A stretch of 64,000 nt of DNA. Origin: JAQVCM01 sp040403095 (GTDB taxonomy: Bacteria; Bacteroidota; Bacteroidia; Flavobacteriales_D; Crocinitomicaceae). Position numbers and translations under genes: made by a program. Shown piece after piece: positions 43,515 through 52,985 of this stretch (position 1 is its first letter; every line of letters starts with the position of its first letter). The notes below the pieces were generated by a model. It was not told the DNA's origin. It saw nothing but the letters and a program-made list of their open reading frames with translations, and did not search any database. The DNA lies in contig JBBALI010000018.1 in the NCBI GenBank assembly GCA_040403095.1, positions 1 to 64,000 of the forward strand. The letters run 5' to 3'.

Positions 43515-46500
43515 ATGAAAAGAACAGTTACAAACGCTTTGCTTTTGCTATCTCTCATCCTATTTTCAGTTGGAACGACTTTCAGTCAATCTTCCACAGT
43601 AAAAGGGATGATTAGAGATTTGGAAGGAAAGCCAATTGATCAAGCCCAAGCAACGCTTGAAGGGAAATTCAAAGGAGGAACTTCCAATGCAACTGGATAC
43701 TATGAAATAAAAACTGTAGAAGCAGGTGAATACAACTTGGTATTCAAAGCAGCAGGTTTTACTACAATTACACAAAAAATCACTGTTGTTTCAGGGAAAG
43801 ATTTGGTGGTTGATGCAAGTATGAAGGATGAAGTTGAAGAAGTTGAAGAATTGGTTGTTATTGGTTATGGATCAACAAGAACAAAAGATTTGACTGGTTC
43901 TGCTACTGTTATCAGTGAGAAAGACTTCGCATCAGGTTCCGTTGCAACTCCAGAGCAATTAATCAGAGGTAAAGTTGCCGGAGTAAAAATCAATTCAAAC
44001 GATGGTGCTCCAGGTTCTGGAAGTACAATTCGATTGAGAGGTGGAACTTCAATCAATGCGAGTAATGATCCATTAATCGTTGTTGATGGTGTGCCATTAG
44101 ACAACGGTGGAATTTCAGGTGCCGCCAACCCACTTTCATTAATTAACCCAAATGACATTGCATCCTTCGTGATTTTGAAAGATGCTTCTGCAACTGCTAT
44201 CTATGGTTCCAGAGGGGCAAATGGTGTAATCCTAATTACAACTAAAAAAGGGGACGGAGGAAATAGCAAATTGAGCGTTGTTTTGGATACGAAACAATCG
44301 ATTTCAACCATTGCTAAATATGCAGATGTTTTGACTGGTGATGAATACAGAGAATTGGTAAATTCAAAAGGAACAGCAGCACAAAAAGCACTTTTAGGTA
44401 CAGCAAATACAAACTGGCAAAAAGAAGTTTTCAGAGCAGCTTTCGTTACTGACAACAATGTTTCTGTAACAGGAGGAATCAAAAAATTACCGTACCGTTT
44501 GTCATTTGGTTCAAGATTGGAAAATGGACTGTTGTTGAGAGATAAGTTCAACAGAACTTCCGTTTCTTTAAATCTTACACCTACATTTTTTGACAAACAT
44601 TTGCAGCTTGAATTCAATAACCGCATTGTTCAAACCAGTTCATTTTTTGCTGATAGAGGTGCATTAGGCGCTGCTTATTTTGATCCAACACAAGAAGTTA
44701 AAAGAGGTGACGAATCGGTTGGTGGATATTTTGAGTGGATGAAAGCCGGTAAACCAAATACTTTAGCTCCAAGAAATCCACTTGGATTAATCAATCAAAG
44801 AAATGACGAAAGCAAAGTAAATAGATACATTGGAAATGCTAAATTGACTTACAAATTGCATTTCTTCCCACAAATCAAAGCAGTTGTAAACTTAGGTGCT
44901 GATTATTCGGAAGGTAGTGGCGAAGTTTCGGTAAACGCTAATTCTGCTGCAGGATATTACACAGGTGGAAGTTACAGTGTCTACAGATCAACAAAATCAA
45001 ACAATGTAATTGATGCATATTTGAATTACAATAATGCTGAAAAAAAATCAAAACATTATATTGACATTACAGGAGGTTATACTTACCAGCATTGGCAATC
45101 ATCAAGTCCAAACAATGCTACTTACAACTTAGCGCAAGATTCAATTATCGGAATACCTGCTGCTAACCCATTCTTCACTGAGAATGCTTTATTGTCATTT
45201 TATGGTCGTGGAATTTACACTTACAACAACAAATACGTATTCAACGCTACTTTGAGAAGAGATGGTTCTTCAAGATTTAGTCCTGATACACGTTGGGGAT
45301 TCTTTCCGTCAGTTTCTGCAGCTTGGATTGTTTCAAACGAAAAATTCATGCAAAAAGCTAAATGGTTGAACATGTTGAAAGTGAGAGCTGGATATGGAGT
45401 TGTTGGACAACAAGACGGAATTGGAGATTACTCATATATCTCAAACTATTTTGAAGGCGCAACGACAGCACAATATGCATTTGGAGGACAATACTATACT
45501 GTATTTAGACCAAGTGGATTTGACAGTAAATTGAAATGGGAAGAAACTGAAAGTATCAATTTAGGAATTGATTTCGGTTTCAAAAATGACAGAATTAGCG
45601 GTGCGATTGATGTTTACCAAAAATCAACTTATGACTTATTAGCGGTTGTTCCTGTTCCTGCAGGTACAAACTTCACCAATCAAATTTTGACGAATGTTGG
45701 CGGAATGAGAAACCGTGGTATTGAAATCAGCGGTAACTTTGGATTGATTGCTAAAAAAGATTTGAGATTGGATCTAAGTGCAAATGCAACATACAACCAA
45801 AATAGAATCACTAAACTTTCACAAATTGATGATCCAAATTCTCCAGGAATTTTAGCTGGTGGTATTTCTGGTGGTATTGGAAATAATGTTCAAACAAACA
45901 AAGTAGGAAATGCAACGTTCACTTATTTTGTTTATGAACAAATTTATGATGCAGATGGAAAAATAATTGAAGTTGGTCAACAAGCGACTAAAGACATCAA
46001 TGGTGATGGTAGTATCACTTCCGCTGACAAATGGAAAGATACCGACGCGTTTGTTGATAGAAATGGAGATGGAATCATAAATATCGATGACAGATATCTT
46101 TTCGATCAAGCGGCACCAAAAATGTTTTTTGGATTGTCTTTAAATTTAACATACAAAAAATGGTTCTTCGGACTTTCAGGTCGCGCAGAAACTGGAGGAT
46201 ACAATTACAACAATATCCATTCAAATAATGGAACTTTTCAATCAATTAACGGGACACAAGGTTTCTTGAGTAACATTTCAAATTTGTATTATGAAGAAGA
46301 AATGCAAAAAACAACTGAACGTCAATTGTTGAGTGACCATTATTTAGAAAAATCTAATTTCTTCAGAATGGACTATATCAATATTGGATACAAGTTCGGA
46401 AAAATGAAATGGACTAAAAACAAGATTGGTTTAAATACTGCATTGACAGTTCAAAACGTTTTCGTAATTACAAAATATTCAGGATTAGATCCAGAGGTAA

Positions 46501-46571
46501 ACGGTGGTATTGATAACAATATTTATCCGAGACCAAGAGTTTACTCCTTGAATTTAACATTTGATTTTTAA
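43515..46571 (+). CDS. SusC/RagA-type TonB-linked outer-membrane transporter
   Basis: 1018 residues; imports malto-oligosaccharides across the outer membrane with a SusD lid, powered by TonB (assignment of the glucan is from context). Signal peptide 1-24 (ending TTFSQ). CarboxypepD_reg-like domain ~25-105 (GMIRDLEGKPIDQAQATLEG). Plug domain ~112-235 with VVIGYGSTRTKDLTGS, RGGTSINASNDPLIVVDGVP and SATAIYGSRGANGVILITTKKG. The rest is the beta-barrel, ending in a Phe-terminated strand (YSLNLTFDF). Followed by susD after 11 bases. Confidence 0.95.
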   Translation: MKRTVTNALLLLSLILFSVGTTFSQSSTVKGMIRDLEGKPIDQAQATLEGKFKGGTSNATGYYEIKTVEAGEYNLVFKAAGFTTITQKITVVSGKDLVVDASMKDEVEEVEELVVIGYGSTRTKDLTGSATVISEKDFASGSVATPEQLIRGKVAGVKINSNDGAPGSGSTIRLRGGTSINASNDPLIVVDGVPLDNGGISGAANPLSLINPNDIASFVILKDASATAIYGSRGANGVILITTKKGDGGNSKLSVVLDTKQSISTIAKYADVLTGDEYRELVNSKGTAAQKALLGTANTNWQKEVFRAAFVTDNNVSVTGGIKKLPYRLSFGSRLENGLLLRDKFNRTSVSLNLTPTFFDKHLQLEFNNRIVQTSSFFADRGALGAAYFDPTQEVKRGDESVGGYFEWMKAGKPNTLAPRNPLGLINQRNDESKVNRYIGNAKLTYKLHFFPQIKAVVNLGADYSEGSGEVSVNANSAAGYYTGGSYSVYRSTKSNNVIDAYLNYNNAEKKSKHYIDITGGYTYQHWQSSSPNNATYNLAQDSIIGIPAANPFFTENALLSFYGRGIYTYNNKYVFNATLRRDGSSRFSPDTRWGFFPSVSAAWIVSNEKFMQKAKWLNMLKVRAGYGVVGQQDGIGDYSYISNYFEGATTAQYAFGGQYYTVFRPSGFDSKLKWEETESINLGIDFGFKNDRISGAIDVYQKSTYDLLAVVPVPAGTNFTNQILTNVGGMRNRGIEISGNFGLIAKKDLRLDLSANATYNQNRITKLSQIDDPNSPGILAGGISGGIGNNVQTNKVGNATFTYFVYEQIYDADGKIIEVGQQATKDINGDGSITSADKWKDTDAFVDRNGDGIINIDDRYLFDQAAPKMFFGLSLNLTYKKWFFGLSGRAETGGYNYNNIHSNNGTFQSINGTQGFLSNISNLYYEEEMQKTTERQLLSDHYLEKSNFFRMDYINIGYKFGKMKWTKNKIGLNTALTVQNVFVITKYSGLDPEVNGGIDNNIYPRPRVYSLNLTFDF

Positions 46572-46582
46572 TACTTAGAATC

Positions 46583-48166
46583 ATGAAAAAAATAACACAA
46601 ATTTTATTGGTTGCAGTCACACTGGGTGGGATTGTAGGATTGAATTCTTGTAAAAAGCAACTCAATTTGAAACCAAAATATGGATTAAACACAGAAACGG
46701 TATACGGAAACCCAGACAACTATATTCACGTTGTTGCAAAATTATATTCTGGCTTGTCGATGACAGGATTGCAAGGTCCTGCAGGAAATGGAGACATCGC
46801 TGGAATTGATGAAGGTTTTTCTGCTTATGTCCGTGTACTTTTCAATTTACAAGAAGTACCAACCGACGAAGTTGTTTGCGGATGGAACGACCCAGGAATT
46901 CCTGAAATGAATAAAATGAACTGGTCTCCAGAAACTTCATTTGTCAAAGGAATGTATTACAGAATTTTTTACCAAATTACCCTTTGTAATGAATTCATCA
47001 GAGAAACATCTGAAACCAAAATGGATGAAAGAGGTTTTACTGAAGCACAAAAAGCAACAATTAGAGTTTATCAAAGTGAAGCACGTTTTTTGAGATCTTT
47101 GAGTTACTACCATGCAATGGATTTATTTGGAAATGTTCCTTTTGTAACCGAAGAAGACGAAGTTGGTGCTTTTCAGCCAAAAAGAATCTCACGTTCTGAG
47201 TTGTTCTCGTACGTTGAAACAGAGTTGTTAGCAATTGAAGGCCTACTATTGTCACCTAGTGCTGCGCCTTACGGAAGAGCGAATAAAGTTGCTGCTCAGT
47301 TTCTACTAGCAAAACTATACTTAAATGCTGAAGTTTATACTGGTGCTGCAAAAAACTCTGAATGTGCAAACTACAGTTTAAAAGTAATTAATTCTGGTTC
47401 TTATTCTTTGGATGACAATTACCAAGATATTTTCTTAGCTGACAACAATACTTCGCCAGAAATTATCTTTCCAGTTATTTATGATGGAGTTAATGCACAA
47501 AGTTGGGGAGGTACTACTTTCTTAGTAAATGCTGCAATTGGTGGAACTATGATTCCTGCTGACTATGGAGTTAACGGTGCTTGGGGTGGTTTAAGAACAA
47601 CTTCAGCTTTTGTTAATAAATTTCCAGATTCTACTTTGGATGGTAGATTCTTGTTTTACAGAGATGGACAATCAAAAGATATTACTAATTTGTCAACTTT
47701 CGCTGAAGGTTATGCTTTTCCGAAATTCAAAAACAAAACTAAAACTGGAGCTAATGGTTCAGGAAATGCGTTGAGTGCTCAAGCTGACATTGATTTTCCA
47801 ATGTTTAGATTGGCTGATGCATATTTGATGTATGCAGAAGCGGCTTTAAGAGGTGGTGGAGATATTAGCCAAGGTTTGGGTTATGTGAATCAACTTCGTC
47901 AAAGAGCTTATGGAAATTCAACTTTCAATTTTGCTTCCATTACTTTAGACGACATTATTGACGAAAGAGCAAGAGAATTGAGCTGGGAGTGCACTAGAAG
48001 AACTGATTTGATTCGTTTCAACTTGTTTACTACATCAACTTATGTTTGGCCTTTCAAAGGAGGAGATTTAACTGGAGTTGGTGTTTCATCGATTTATAAT
48101 CTTTACCCTATCCCAACCGCGGATATTGTTTTAAATCCAAATTTAATTCAGAATAGCGGTTATTAA
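46583..48166 (+). CDS. SusD/RagB-type starch-binding lipoprotein
   Basis: 527 residues. Lipoprotein signal with LNSC, Cys23. SusD features: EVPTDEVVCGWNDPGI near residue 91, helical TPR-like units (RVYQSEARFLRSLSYYHAMDLFGNVPFVTEED near 155, in parts), YLMYAEAALRGGGDISQGLGYVNQLRQRAYG near 411, and the ending RARELSWECTRRTDLIRFNLF, then NLYPIPTADIVLNPNLIQNSGY. It covers the mouth of SusC at the cell surface and helps glucan capture. A strong terminator follows. Confidence 0.95.
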   Translation: MKKITQILLVAVTLGGIVGLNSCKKQLNLKPKYGLNTETVYGNPDNYIHVVAKLYSGLSMTGLQGPAGNGDIAGIDEGFSAYVRVLFNLQEVPTDEVVCGWNDPGIPEMNKMNWSPETSFVKGMYYRIFYQITLCNEFIRETSETKMDERGFTEAQKATIRVYQSEARFLRSLSYYHAMDLFGNVPFVTEEDEVGAFQPKRISRSELFSYVETELLAIEGLLLSPSAAPYGRANKVAAQFLLAKLYLNAEVYTGAAKNSECANYSLKVINSGSYSLDDNYQDIFLADNNTSPEIIFPVIYDGVNAQSWGGTTFLVNAAIGGTMIPADYGVNGAWGGLRTTSAFVNKFPDSTLDGRFLFYRDGQSKDITNLSTFAEGYAFPKFKNKTKTGANGSGNALSAQADIDFPMFRLADAYLMYAEAALRGGGDISQGLGYVNQLRQRAYGNSTFNFASITLDDIIDERARELSWECTRRTDLIRFNLFTTSTYVWPFKGGDLTGVGVSSIYNLYPIPTADIVLNPNLIQNSGY

Positions 48167-48186
48167 TTTAAGTTTTCTCATAATTT

Positions 48187-48222
48187 AAAATGGCGGTTGA
48201 ATATTTCAACCGCCATTTTTTT
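48187..48222. terminator. Terminator of susCD
   Basis: 15-base stem AAAATGGCGGTTGAA with its exact complement at 48205-48219, loop TAT, then T-run. Located 21 bases after the susD stop, between convergent operons. Confidence 0.92.
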
Positions 48223-48361
48223 TACACTTTAACCTAGATCAAAAAATTTCTTTGTAGTTGCTGATGAATTACCTAAACTCTTTCGAGTACATGTGGGAAA
48301 CAAAGTAAAACATCTTTGTAAAAATGTCACGAAATCAACCATTTTTACATTTTCTACCAGA

Positions 48362-48925
48362 CTATTTCATCATCCAAGATCCTCCAACGCTAATCACGTT
48401 TTGTAATTGTAAATATTCTTCATAAGTATTTCCATCAATTCCTCCAGTTGGACAAAAAGTAATTGCAGGAAAAACTTGACCATACGTTTTCAAAGCACCA
48501 ATTCCTCCAAACAAATTGGCTGGGAAAAATTTAAACACATTCCAGCCTAATTGAATTCCAGAGATGATATCACTAGGAGTTGCCACACCAGGAATAAAAG
48601 CAATTCCTGAATTAACTAAATCATCGGCTAATAAAGGACTAATTCCTGGGCTAACAATAAAGTCAACACCAATTTCCTTTACTTTTTGAATTTGTGTTTT
48701 ATTCACAACCGTCCCTACTCCAAGTGAAATTTGATTTCCATATTTTGCCTTTATAATTTCAAGTGCTTGAAATGCAAAATCAGTCCTTAAAGTAACTTCG
48801 ATGCAAAAAATATTTTTAGCAATTAAAGACGTGATTATTCCATCAATTTCATCCTCAGAATGAATTGTAACCACAGGAACAATTGGATGTTTCGCTAAAA
48901 TTTGTTGTATGTTATTTTGTATCAT
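48362..48925 (-). CDS. eda: KDPG/KHG aldolase
   Basis: 187 residues from ATG 48925 (MIQNNIQQILAKHPIVPVVT); the longer frame up to 48973 overlaps the end of edd and is not used. Splits 2-keto-3-deoxy-6-phosphogluconate to pyruvate and glyceraldehyde 3-phosphate in the cytoplasm. Schiff-base Lys132 in VFKFFPA; EVTLRTD near residue 38 holds the catalytic Glu; VGTVVNKTQ near 67; the end CPTGGID is the phosphate site. Last gene of zwf-pgl-edd-eda, 10 bases after edd. Confidence 0.92.
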   Translation of the reverse strand: MIQNNIQQILAKHPIVPVVTIHSEDEIDGIITSLIAKNIFCIEVTLRTDFAFQALEIIKAKYGNQISLGVGTVVNKTQIQKVKEIGVDFIVSPGISPLLADDLVNSGIAFIPGVATPSDIISGIQLGWNVFKFFPANLFGGIGALKTYGQVFPAITFCPTGGIDGNTYEEYLQLQNVISVGGSWMMK

Positions 48926-48935
48926 TTCGACTCTT

Positions 48936-50732
48936 TTAAATAAAACTTGCACCTTCTTCACTGGAAGTAACAATGGTTCTCATGTTGGCAAACATCTCTC
49001 TTCCTAATCCAAAAACTTCTGAATTGTCCTTCGTTCTTGTTTCTCTCAATTCAACATCCGGAGTTAAACAAGTTAAAATACCATGTATCGCGTCAAATTG
49101 AATCAAATCACCTGTTTGAATCTTACCAATCAAACCACCATCTCTGGCTTCTGGAACCACATGGATTGCCGACGGCACTTTTCCTGATGCTCCTGACATT
49201 CTTCCATCTGTAACCAAAGCTACTTTGTGTCCTCTTTTTTGAATGATTGAAAGCGTTGGTGTCAATTGATGTAATTCTGGCATTCCATTTTGTTTTGGAC
49301 CTTGAAAAGGAATCACAGCGATGAAATCCTTGTTTAACTCGTCGTTTTTAAAAGCCTTAATTAAATCCTCTTGTTCCTCAAAAACAATTGCTGGAGCTTC
49401 AATAAATAAATGCTCAGTCGCAACTGCAGAGGTTTTAATCACTGAACGACCAATATTTCCTTTCATGATTCTAATTCCGCCTTCAAACTGAAAAGGATTC
49501 AATGCGCTTCTTAAAATAGATTCGTTCAAAGTGTTCTTTGACCCTTCAACCCAAATTATTTCGTCATTCTCAATTTTCGGTTCTTGTGTATATTTATCTA
49601 ATCCAAAACCAAGAATCGTATAAACATCTTGATGTAGTAATTCGTTTTCTAGCAAAGTTCTAATCACAAATCCCATTCCACCGGCAGCATGAAAATGATT
49701 GACATCTGCTGCTCCATTTGGATAAATTCTGGTCAATAAAGGAACAATTTTAGACAAATCTGAAAAATCTTCCCAATTGATAATAATTCCAGCCGCTCTT
49801 GCAATCGCAATCAAATGTATCGTATGATTGGTTGAGCCACCAGTTGCCAGCAAGCCGATAATTCCATTCACAACCGTTTTTTCGCTGATAATCGAAGCCA
49901 ATGAACTGTCAAATGACTTTTGTCTAATTAAATTAATCAAGGTTTTTACGCCTTCTTCATTCAATTTTTCACGCAACTTTGTTCCTGGATTCACAAAACT
50001 AGAACCCGGAAGTTGAAGTCCCATGATTTCCATCAACATTTGATTGCTGTTGGCAGTTCCGTAAAATGTGCAAGTACCTGGTGAATGATAAGAATCTGAT
50101 TCGCCTTTCAACAAGGCAACTCTATCAATTTTTCCTTCAGCAAAATCTTGGCGAATTTTCGCTTTTTCGTCGTTGCTAATTCCAGTTTCCATTGGTCCAC
50201 CAGGCAAAAAAACCGTTGGTAAATAACCGAACTTGAGTGACCCCATCATCAATCCTGGAATTATTTTATCACAAATCCCCAAATTGATTACACCATCAAA
50301 AACATTGTGCGACAATGAAATCACTGACGACATCGCAATTACATCCCTGCTAAAAAGAGATAATTCCATTCCGTCTTGGCCTTGTGTAACTCCATCACAC
50401 ATAGCAGGAACGCCACCCGCAACTTGCGCAACCGCATTGTACTTATTCGCGTAATCTCTAATGTATTTAGGATAATCCTCGTAGGTTTTGTGCGCAGAAA
50501 GCATGTCATTGTATGCTGTCACAATTCCTAAATTTGGTTGGTAATTTTCAGCCAAAACAGCTTTGTCATGACTACCACATCCCGCAAAGGCATGCGCTAA
50601 ATTTCCGCAATGCAAAGAACCTCTCACATATTCTGTTCTGAATTGAGATTGCATTTGTTCTAAATATTTTTTTCTTGTTACAGAACTTCTTTCGATAATT
50701 CGATTGGTAACTTCTTGAATAATTTCTTTCAT
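48936..50732 (-). CDS. edd: 6-phosphogluconate dehydratase
   Basis: 598 residues, IlvD/Edd family iron-sulfur dehydratase that makes 2-keto-3-deoxy-6-phosphogluconate. Visible: AFAGCGSHDKAVLAENYQPN near residue 47, GVPAMCDGVTQGQDGMELSLFSRDVIAMS (in parts) with the first cluster Cys, and GICDKIIPGLMMGSLKFG near 173. LPGGPMETGISN and the late VTDGRMSGASGKVPSAIHV near 510 are as in Edd. Edd and IlvD are close; the ED context with zwf, pgl and eda settles it. Third gene of the operon, 5 bases after pgl. Confidence 0.93.
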   Translation of the reverse strand: MKEIIQEVTNRIIERSSVTRKKYLEQMQSQFRTEYVRGSLHCGNLAHAFAGCGSHDKAVLAENYQPNLGIVTAYNDMLSAHKTYEDYPKYIRDYANKYNAVAQVAGGVPAMCDGVTQGQDGMELSLFSRDVIAMSSVISLSHNVFDGVINLGICDKIIPGLMMGSLKFGYLPTVFLPGGPMETGISNDEKAKIRQDFAEGKIDRVALLKGESDSYHSPGTCTFYGTANSNQMLMEIMGLQLPGSSFVNPGTKLREKLNEEGVKTLINLIRQKSFDSSLASIISEKTVVNGIIGLLATGGSTNHTIHLIAIARAAGIIINWEDFSDLSKIVPLLTRIYPNGAADVNHFHAAGGMGFVIRTLLENELLHQDVYTILGFGLDKYTQEPKIENDEIIWVEGSKNTLNESILRSALNPFQFEGGIRIMKGNIGRSVIKTSAVATEHLFIEAPAIVFEEQEDLIKAFKNDELNKDFIAVIPFQGPKQNGMPELHQLTPTLSIIQKRGHKVALVTDGRMSGASGKVPSAIHVVPEARDGGLIGKIQTGDLIQFDAIHGILTCLTPDVELRETRTKDNSEVFGLGREMFANMRTIVTSSEEGASFI

Positions 50733-50737
50733 TTCAA

Positions 50738-51397
50738 TTAAATTGAATAATAAACTTGAAGTTTATCATTAAAAAACGATATCGGCAGTTGATTTTCTGT
50801 CGAAGTTTCAAAAACATGCAACTTCTTTTCGCCTGATAACATCAAAATAATATTTTCTGCTTGCAATAGCATCGCGGTACTGCAAGTTATTCTTTCATTT
50901 GGAAAATTTGGAGATATCGTATTGTAAATTCCAATTTCTTGAGATCTAAGTAATTGCTCTGAAACGGCATCGTTTGGAAAAAGAGAAGCAGTGTGACCAT
51001 CTTCGCCCATTCCTATAAGCACCAAATCCAATTGATTGTGAAAAACTTCGTAATTTGAACTAATGTTTTTTACATTTTCCATTTGGTCAGCACTATTTTC
51101 AACCATTCCATAGAATGTAGCTGTTGAAGCGTAATTTTGAATCAACTTTTCGCGAATCATTTTTTCGTTGCTAAACTCATTGTTTGGTGCAACAAATCTT
51201 TCATCAACCAGTCCGATAATCACTTTTGACCAATCTAATTCAATGTTTGACATCAATTCATACAAATGAATCGGAGAAGAACCACCAGACAACAAAATAT
51301 TCGCTGAACCTTTTTCAGAGATCGCTTGCTGAATGATTTTTACCAAATCATCACACAATGATTGATCGAGTTGATCTTTTGAATTAAACTCCTTCAT
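50738..51397 (-). CDS. pgl: 6-phosphogluconolactonase
   Basis: 219 residues from ATG 51397 (MKEFNSKDQLDQ); the frame further upstream to 51472 lies inside zwf. Hydrolyses 6-phosphogluconolactone. Conserved ILLSGGSSPIHLYELM near residue 34, VIIGLVDERFVAPNNEFSNEKM near 57, and LVLIGMGEDGHTASLFP near 122 are the Pgl/SugarP_isomerase signatures. Overlaps the end of zwf by 14 bases, so translation is likely coupled. Confidence 0.93.
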   Translation of the reverse strand: MKEFNSKDQLDQSLCDDLVKIIQQAISEKGSANILLSGGSSPIHLYELMSNIELDWSKVIIGLVDERFVAPNNEFSNEKMIREKLIQNYASTATFYGMVENSADQMENVKNISSNYEVFHNQLDLVLIGMGEDGHTASLFPNDAVSEQLLRSQEIGIYNTISPNFPNERITCSTAMLLQAENIILMLSGEKKLHVFETSTENQLPISFFNDKLQVYYSI

Positions 51398-52868
51398 TGA
51401 ATTTCGGATTGGTTGACCAAGTATGATTTTCCTCCATGATTTGTTCGCCCGGACCCCAAGTCCCTGCTTCATAAAGAATATTTTTTTGATTGGCTTTTTT
51501 CCAACTATTTACAACTGATTCAATCCAAATCCAAGCGGCTTCAAGTTCATCTTGACGCATGAAAAGCGTTTGTTCACCTCTCAAAATATCTACAATTAAT
51601 CTCTCATACGCTTCTGGAAAACGTTCGTTGAACGAATCCATGTAATCCAACTTCAAAGAAATTGGACGATATCTGTAACCACCAGGGCCAGGCAATTTGG
51701 TCATTTGAACCAATTCAATCCTTTCCTCAGGCTGCAAACGCATGATTAATTTATTACCAGGAATATCGCCTTGTGCGTGAAAAACGTTGTGCTTTACACT
51801 TTTGAAATTGATGACGATTTCAGAATATCTTTTGCTCATCCTTTTACCAGTTCTCAAATAGAATGGCGTGTTTTTCCATCTCCAATTGTCAATGTGCGCT
51901 TTGATGGCAACAAATGTTTCAGTGGACGATTCATATTTACTAATATCTTCCAAATAGGAATTTAAGGAATGACCGTCTACTTTTCCTCTGGTATATTGAC
52001 CTTTTGCGGAATCAGTTAAGATTGTTTTTTCATCTAATAATCGCAAAGATTTTAATACTTTCAATTTCTCATTCCTTACAGAATCTGCATCCAATTGCGC
52101 AGGTGGTTCCATCGCAACCAAACACAACAATTGAAGTAAGTGATTTTGAACCATGTCCAATAAAGCACCACTGTTGTCGTAATATTCTCCGCGTTTTTCA
52201 ACACCTAAACTTTCGGCAACTGTGATTTGAATAGATTCTATATGTTCAGAATTCCAAGCACTTTCAAAAAGGTGATTCGCAAATCTCAAAACCATTAAGT
52301 TCTGAACTGTTTCTTTACCTAAATAATGGTCAATTCTATAAATCTGCTTCTCACTAAAGGATCTGCTAATGGTTGCATGAATATTTTTGGAAGAAGCCAA
52401 ACTATTTCCCAAAGGTTTTTCAAGTACAACTTTACTGCTATCATTGATTAATCCACACGCATTTAATGCATCTCCAATTTCCCCAAAAGCATCCGATGGA
52501 GTAGATAAATAGTAAACATTCTGAAAACTCGGATTTTTATCCAATTCATTTTTCAAAGGTTGATAATCTTCAATCGAATGTCCAGGAAGAGTTAGCACAA
52601 TTATTTTGGTCAAAAAAGTCTCAACTGTTTTCTGATCAACCGCATAATCTGTTGATTCAGAGATGAATTTTCTTAAACGCTCATTAAAAGCAACGTGTTT
52701 ATCATTCGATCTCGTAATTGCATAAATATTGAAATCTACATTTAATTGCTTATCAACAAATCGGTGAAAAAGTGCAGGGTAAATTTTACGTACTGCCAAG
52801 TCGCCATCTCCGCCAAAAATGACAGCGTTGAATGGTTTTATAATGGGTGCTTTTTTTGTTTGAGCCAT
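51384..52868 (-). CDS. zwf: Glucose-6-phosphate dehydrogenase
   Basis: 494 residues from ATG 52868 (MAQTKKAPIIKPFNAVIFGGDGDLAVRK). NADP+/NAD+-dependent oxidation of glucose 6-phosphate. Cofactor site FGGDGDLAVRKIYPAL near residue 19; active-site segment RIDHYLGKETVQNL near 180; FYLRTGKRM near 330. The Rossmann loop reads GGDGDLA, where many have GATGDLA. First gene of the oxidative Entner-Doudoroff operon, with two operators in the 117 bases between it and the regulator gene upstream. Confidence 0.94.
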   Translation of the reverse strand: MAQTKKAPIIKPFNAVIFGGDGDLAVRKIYPALFHRFVDKQLNVDFNIYAITRSNDKHVAFNERLRKFISESTDYAVDQKTVETFLTKIIVLTLPGHSIEDYQPLKNELDKNPSFQNVYYLSTPSDAFGEIGDALNACGLINDSSKVVLEKPLGNSLASSKNIHATISRSFSEKQIYRIDHYLGKETVQNLMVLRFANHLFESAWNSEHIESIQITVAESLGVEKRGEYYDNSGALLDMVQNHLLQLLCLVAMEPPAQLDADSVRNEKLKVLKSLRLLDEKTILTDSAKGQYTRGKVDGHSLNSYLEDISKYESSTETFVAIKAHIDNWRWKNTPFYLRTGKRMSKRYSEIVINFKSVKHNVFHAQGDIPGNKLIMRLQPEERIELVQMTKLPGPGGYRYRPISLKLDYMDSFNERFPEAYERLIVDILRGEQTLFMRQDELEAAWIWIESVVNSWKKANQKNILYEAGTWGPGEQIMEENHTWSTNPKFNEGV

Positions 52869-52901
52869 AAAAATTGAATTATCAACTTTACATTGAAAAA
52901 T

Positions 52902-52909
52902 CAAATATA
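52902..52909 (-). promoter_or_regulatory. -7 promoter box of zwf
   Basis: TATATTTG on the minus strand, 33 bases before the zwf ATG at 52868, 7 bases downstream of the nearer operator. Confidence 0.6.
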
Positions 52910-52916
52910 CGAGCTT

Positions 52917-52933
52917 TACGTCAATTTTACACT
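52917..52933 (-). promoter_or_regulatory. Operator 1 of zwf
   Basis: Minus-strand reading AGTGTAAAATTGACGTA, preceded by CTT. The left arm AGTGT is intact, the right arm is weaker (GACGTA for GACACT). Lies in the spacer/-33 region of the zwf promoter. Confidence 0.6.
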
Positions 52934-52961
52934 AAGTATTCGAAAAAATTAACAATTAATT

Positions 52962-52978
52962 AATGTACTTTGTACAAT
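52962..52978 (-). promoter_or_regulatory. Operator 2 of zwf
   Basis: AATGTACTTTGTACAAT, arms ATGTAC/GTACAA; a palindrome of the same 17-bp geometry, centred 45 bases from operator 1. Sits just past the stop of the Nudix regulator gene. Confidence 0.55.
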
Positions 52979-52985
52979 AAGTGTG

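Noticed and set aside
44201..44626. 141-residue frame antisense to susC
   Set aside because: Shadow of the conserved SusC plug region; no independent signal.
48220..48236. Further copy of the operator (TTTACACTTTAA) after susD
   Set aside because: Only one arm is present, the other arm position reads GCCAT, and it lies after a terminator between convergent genes.
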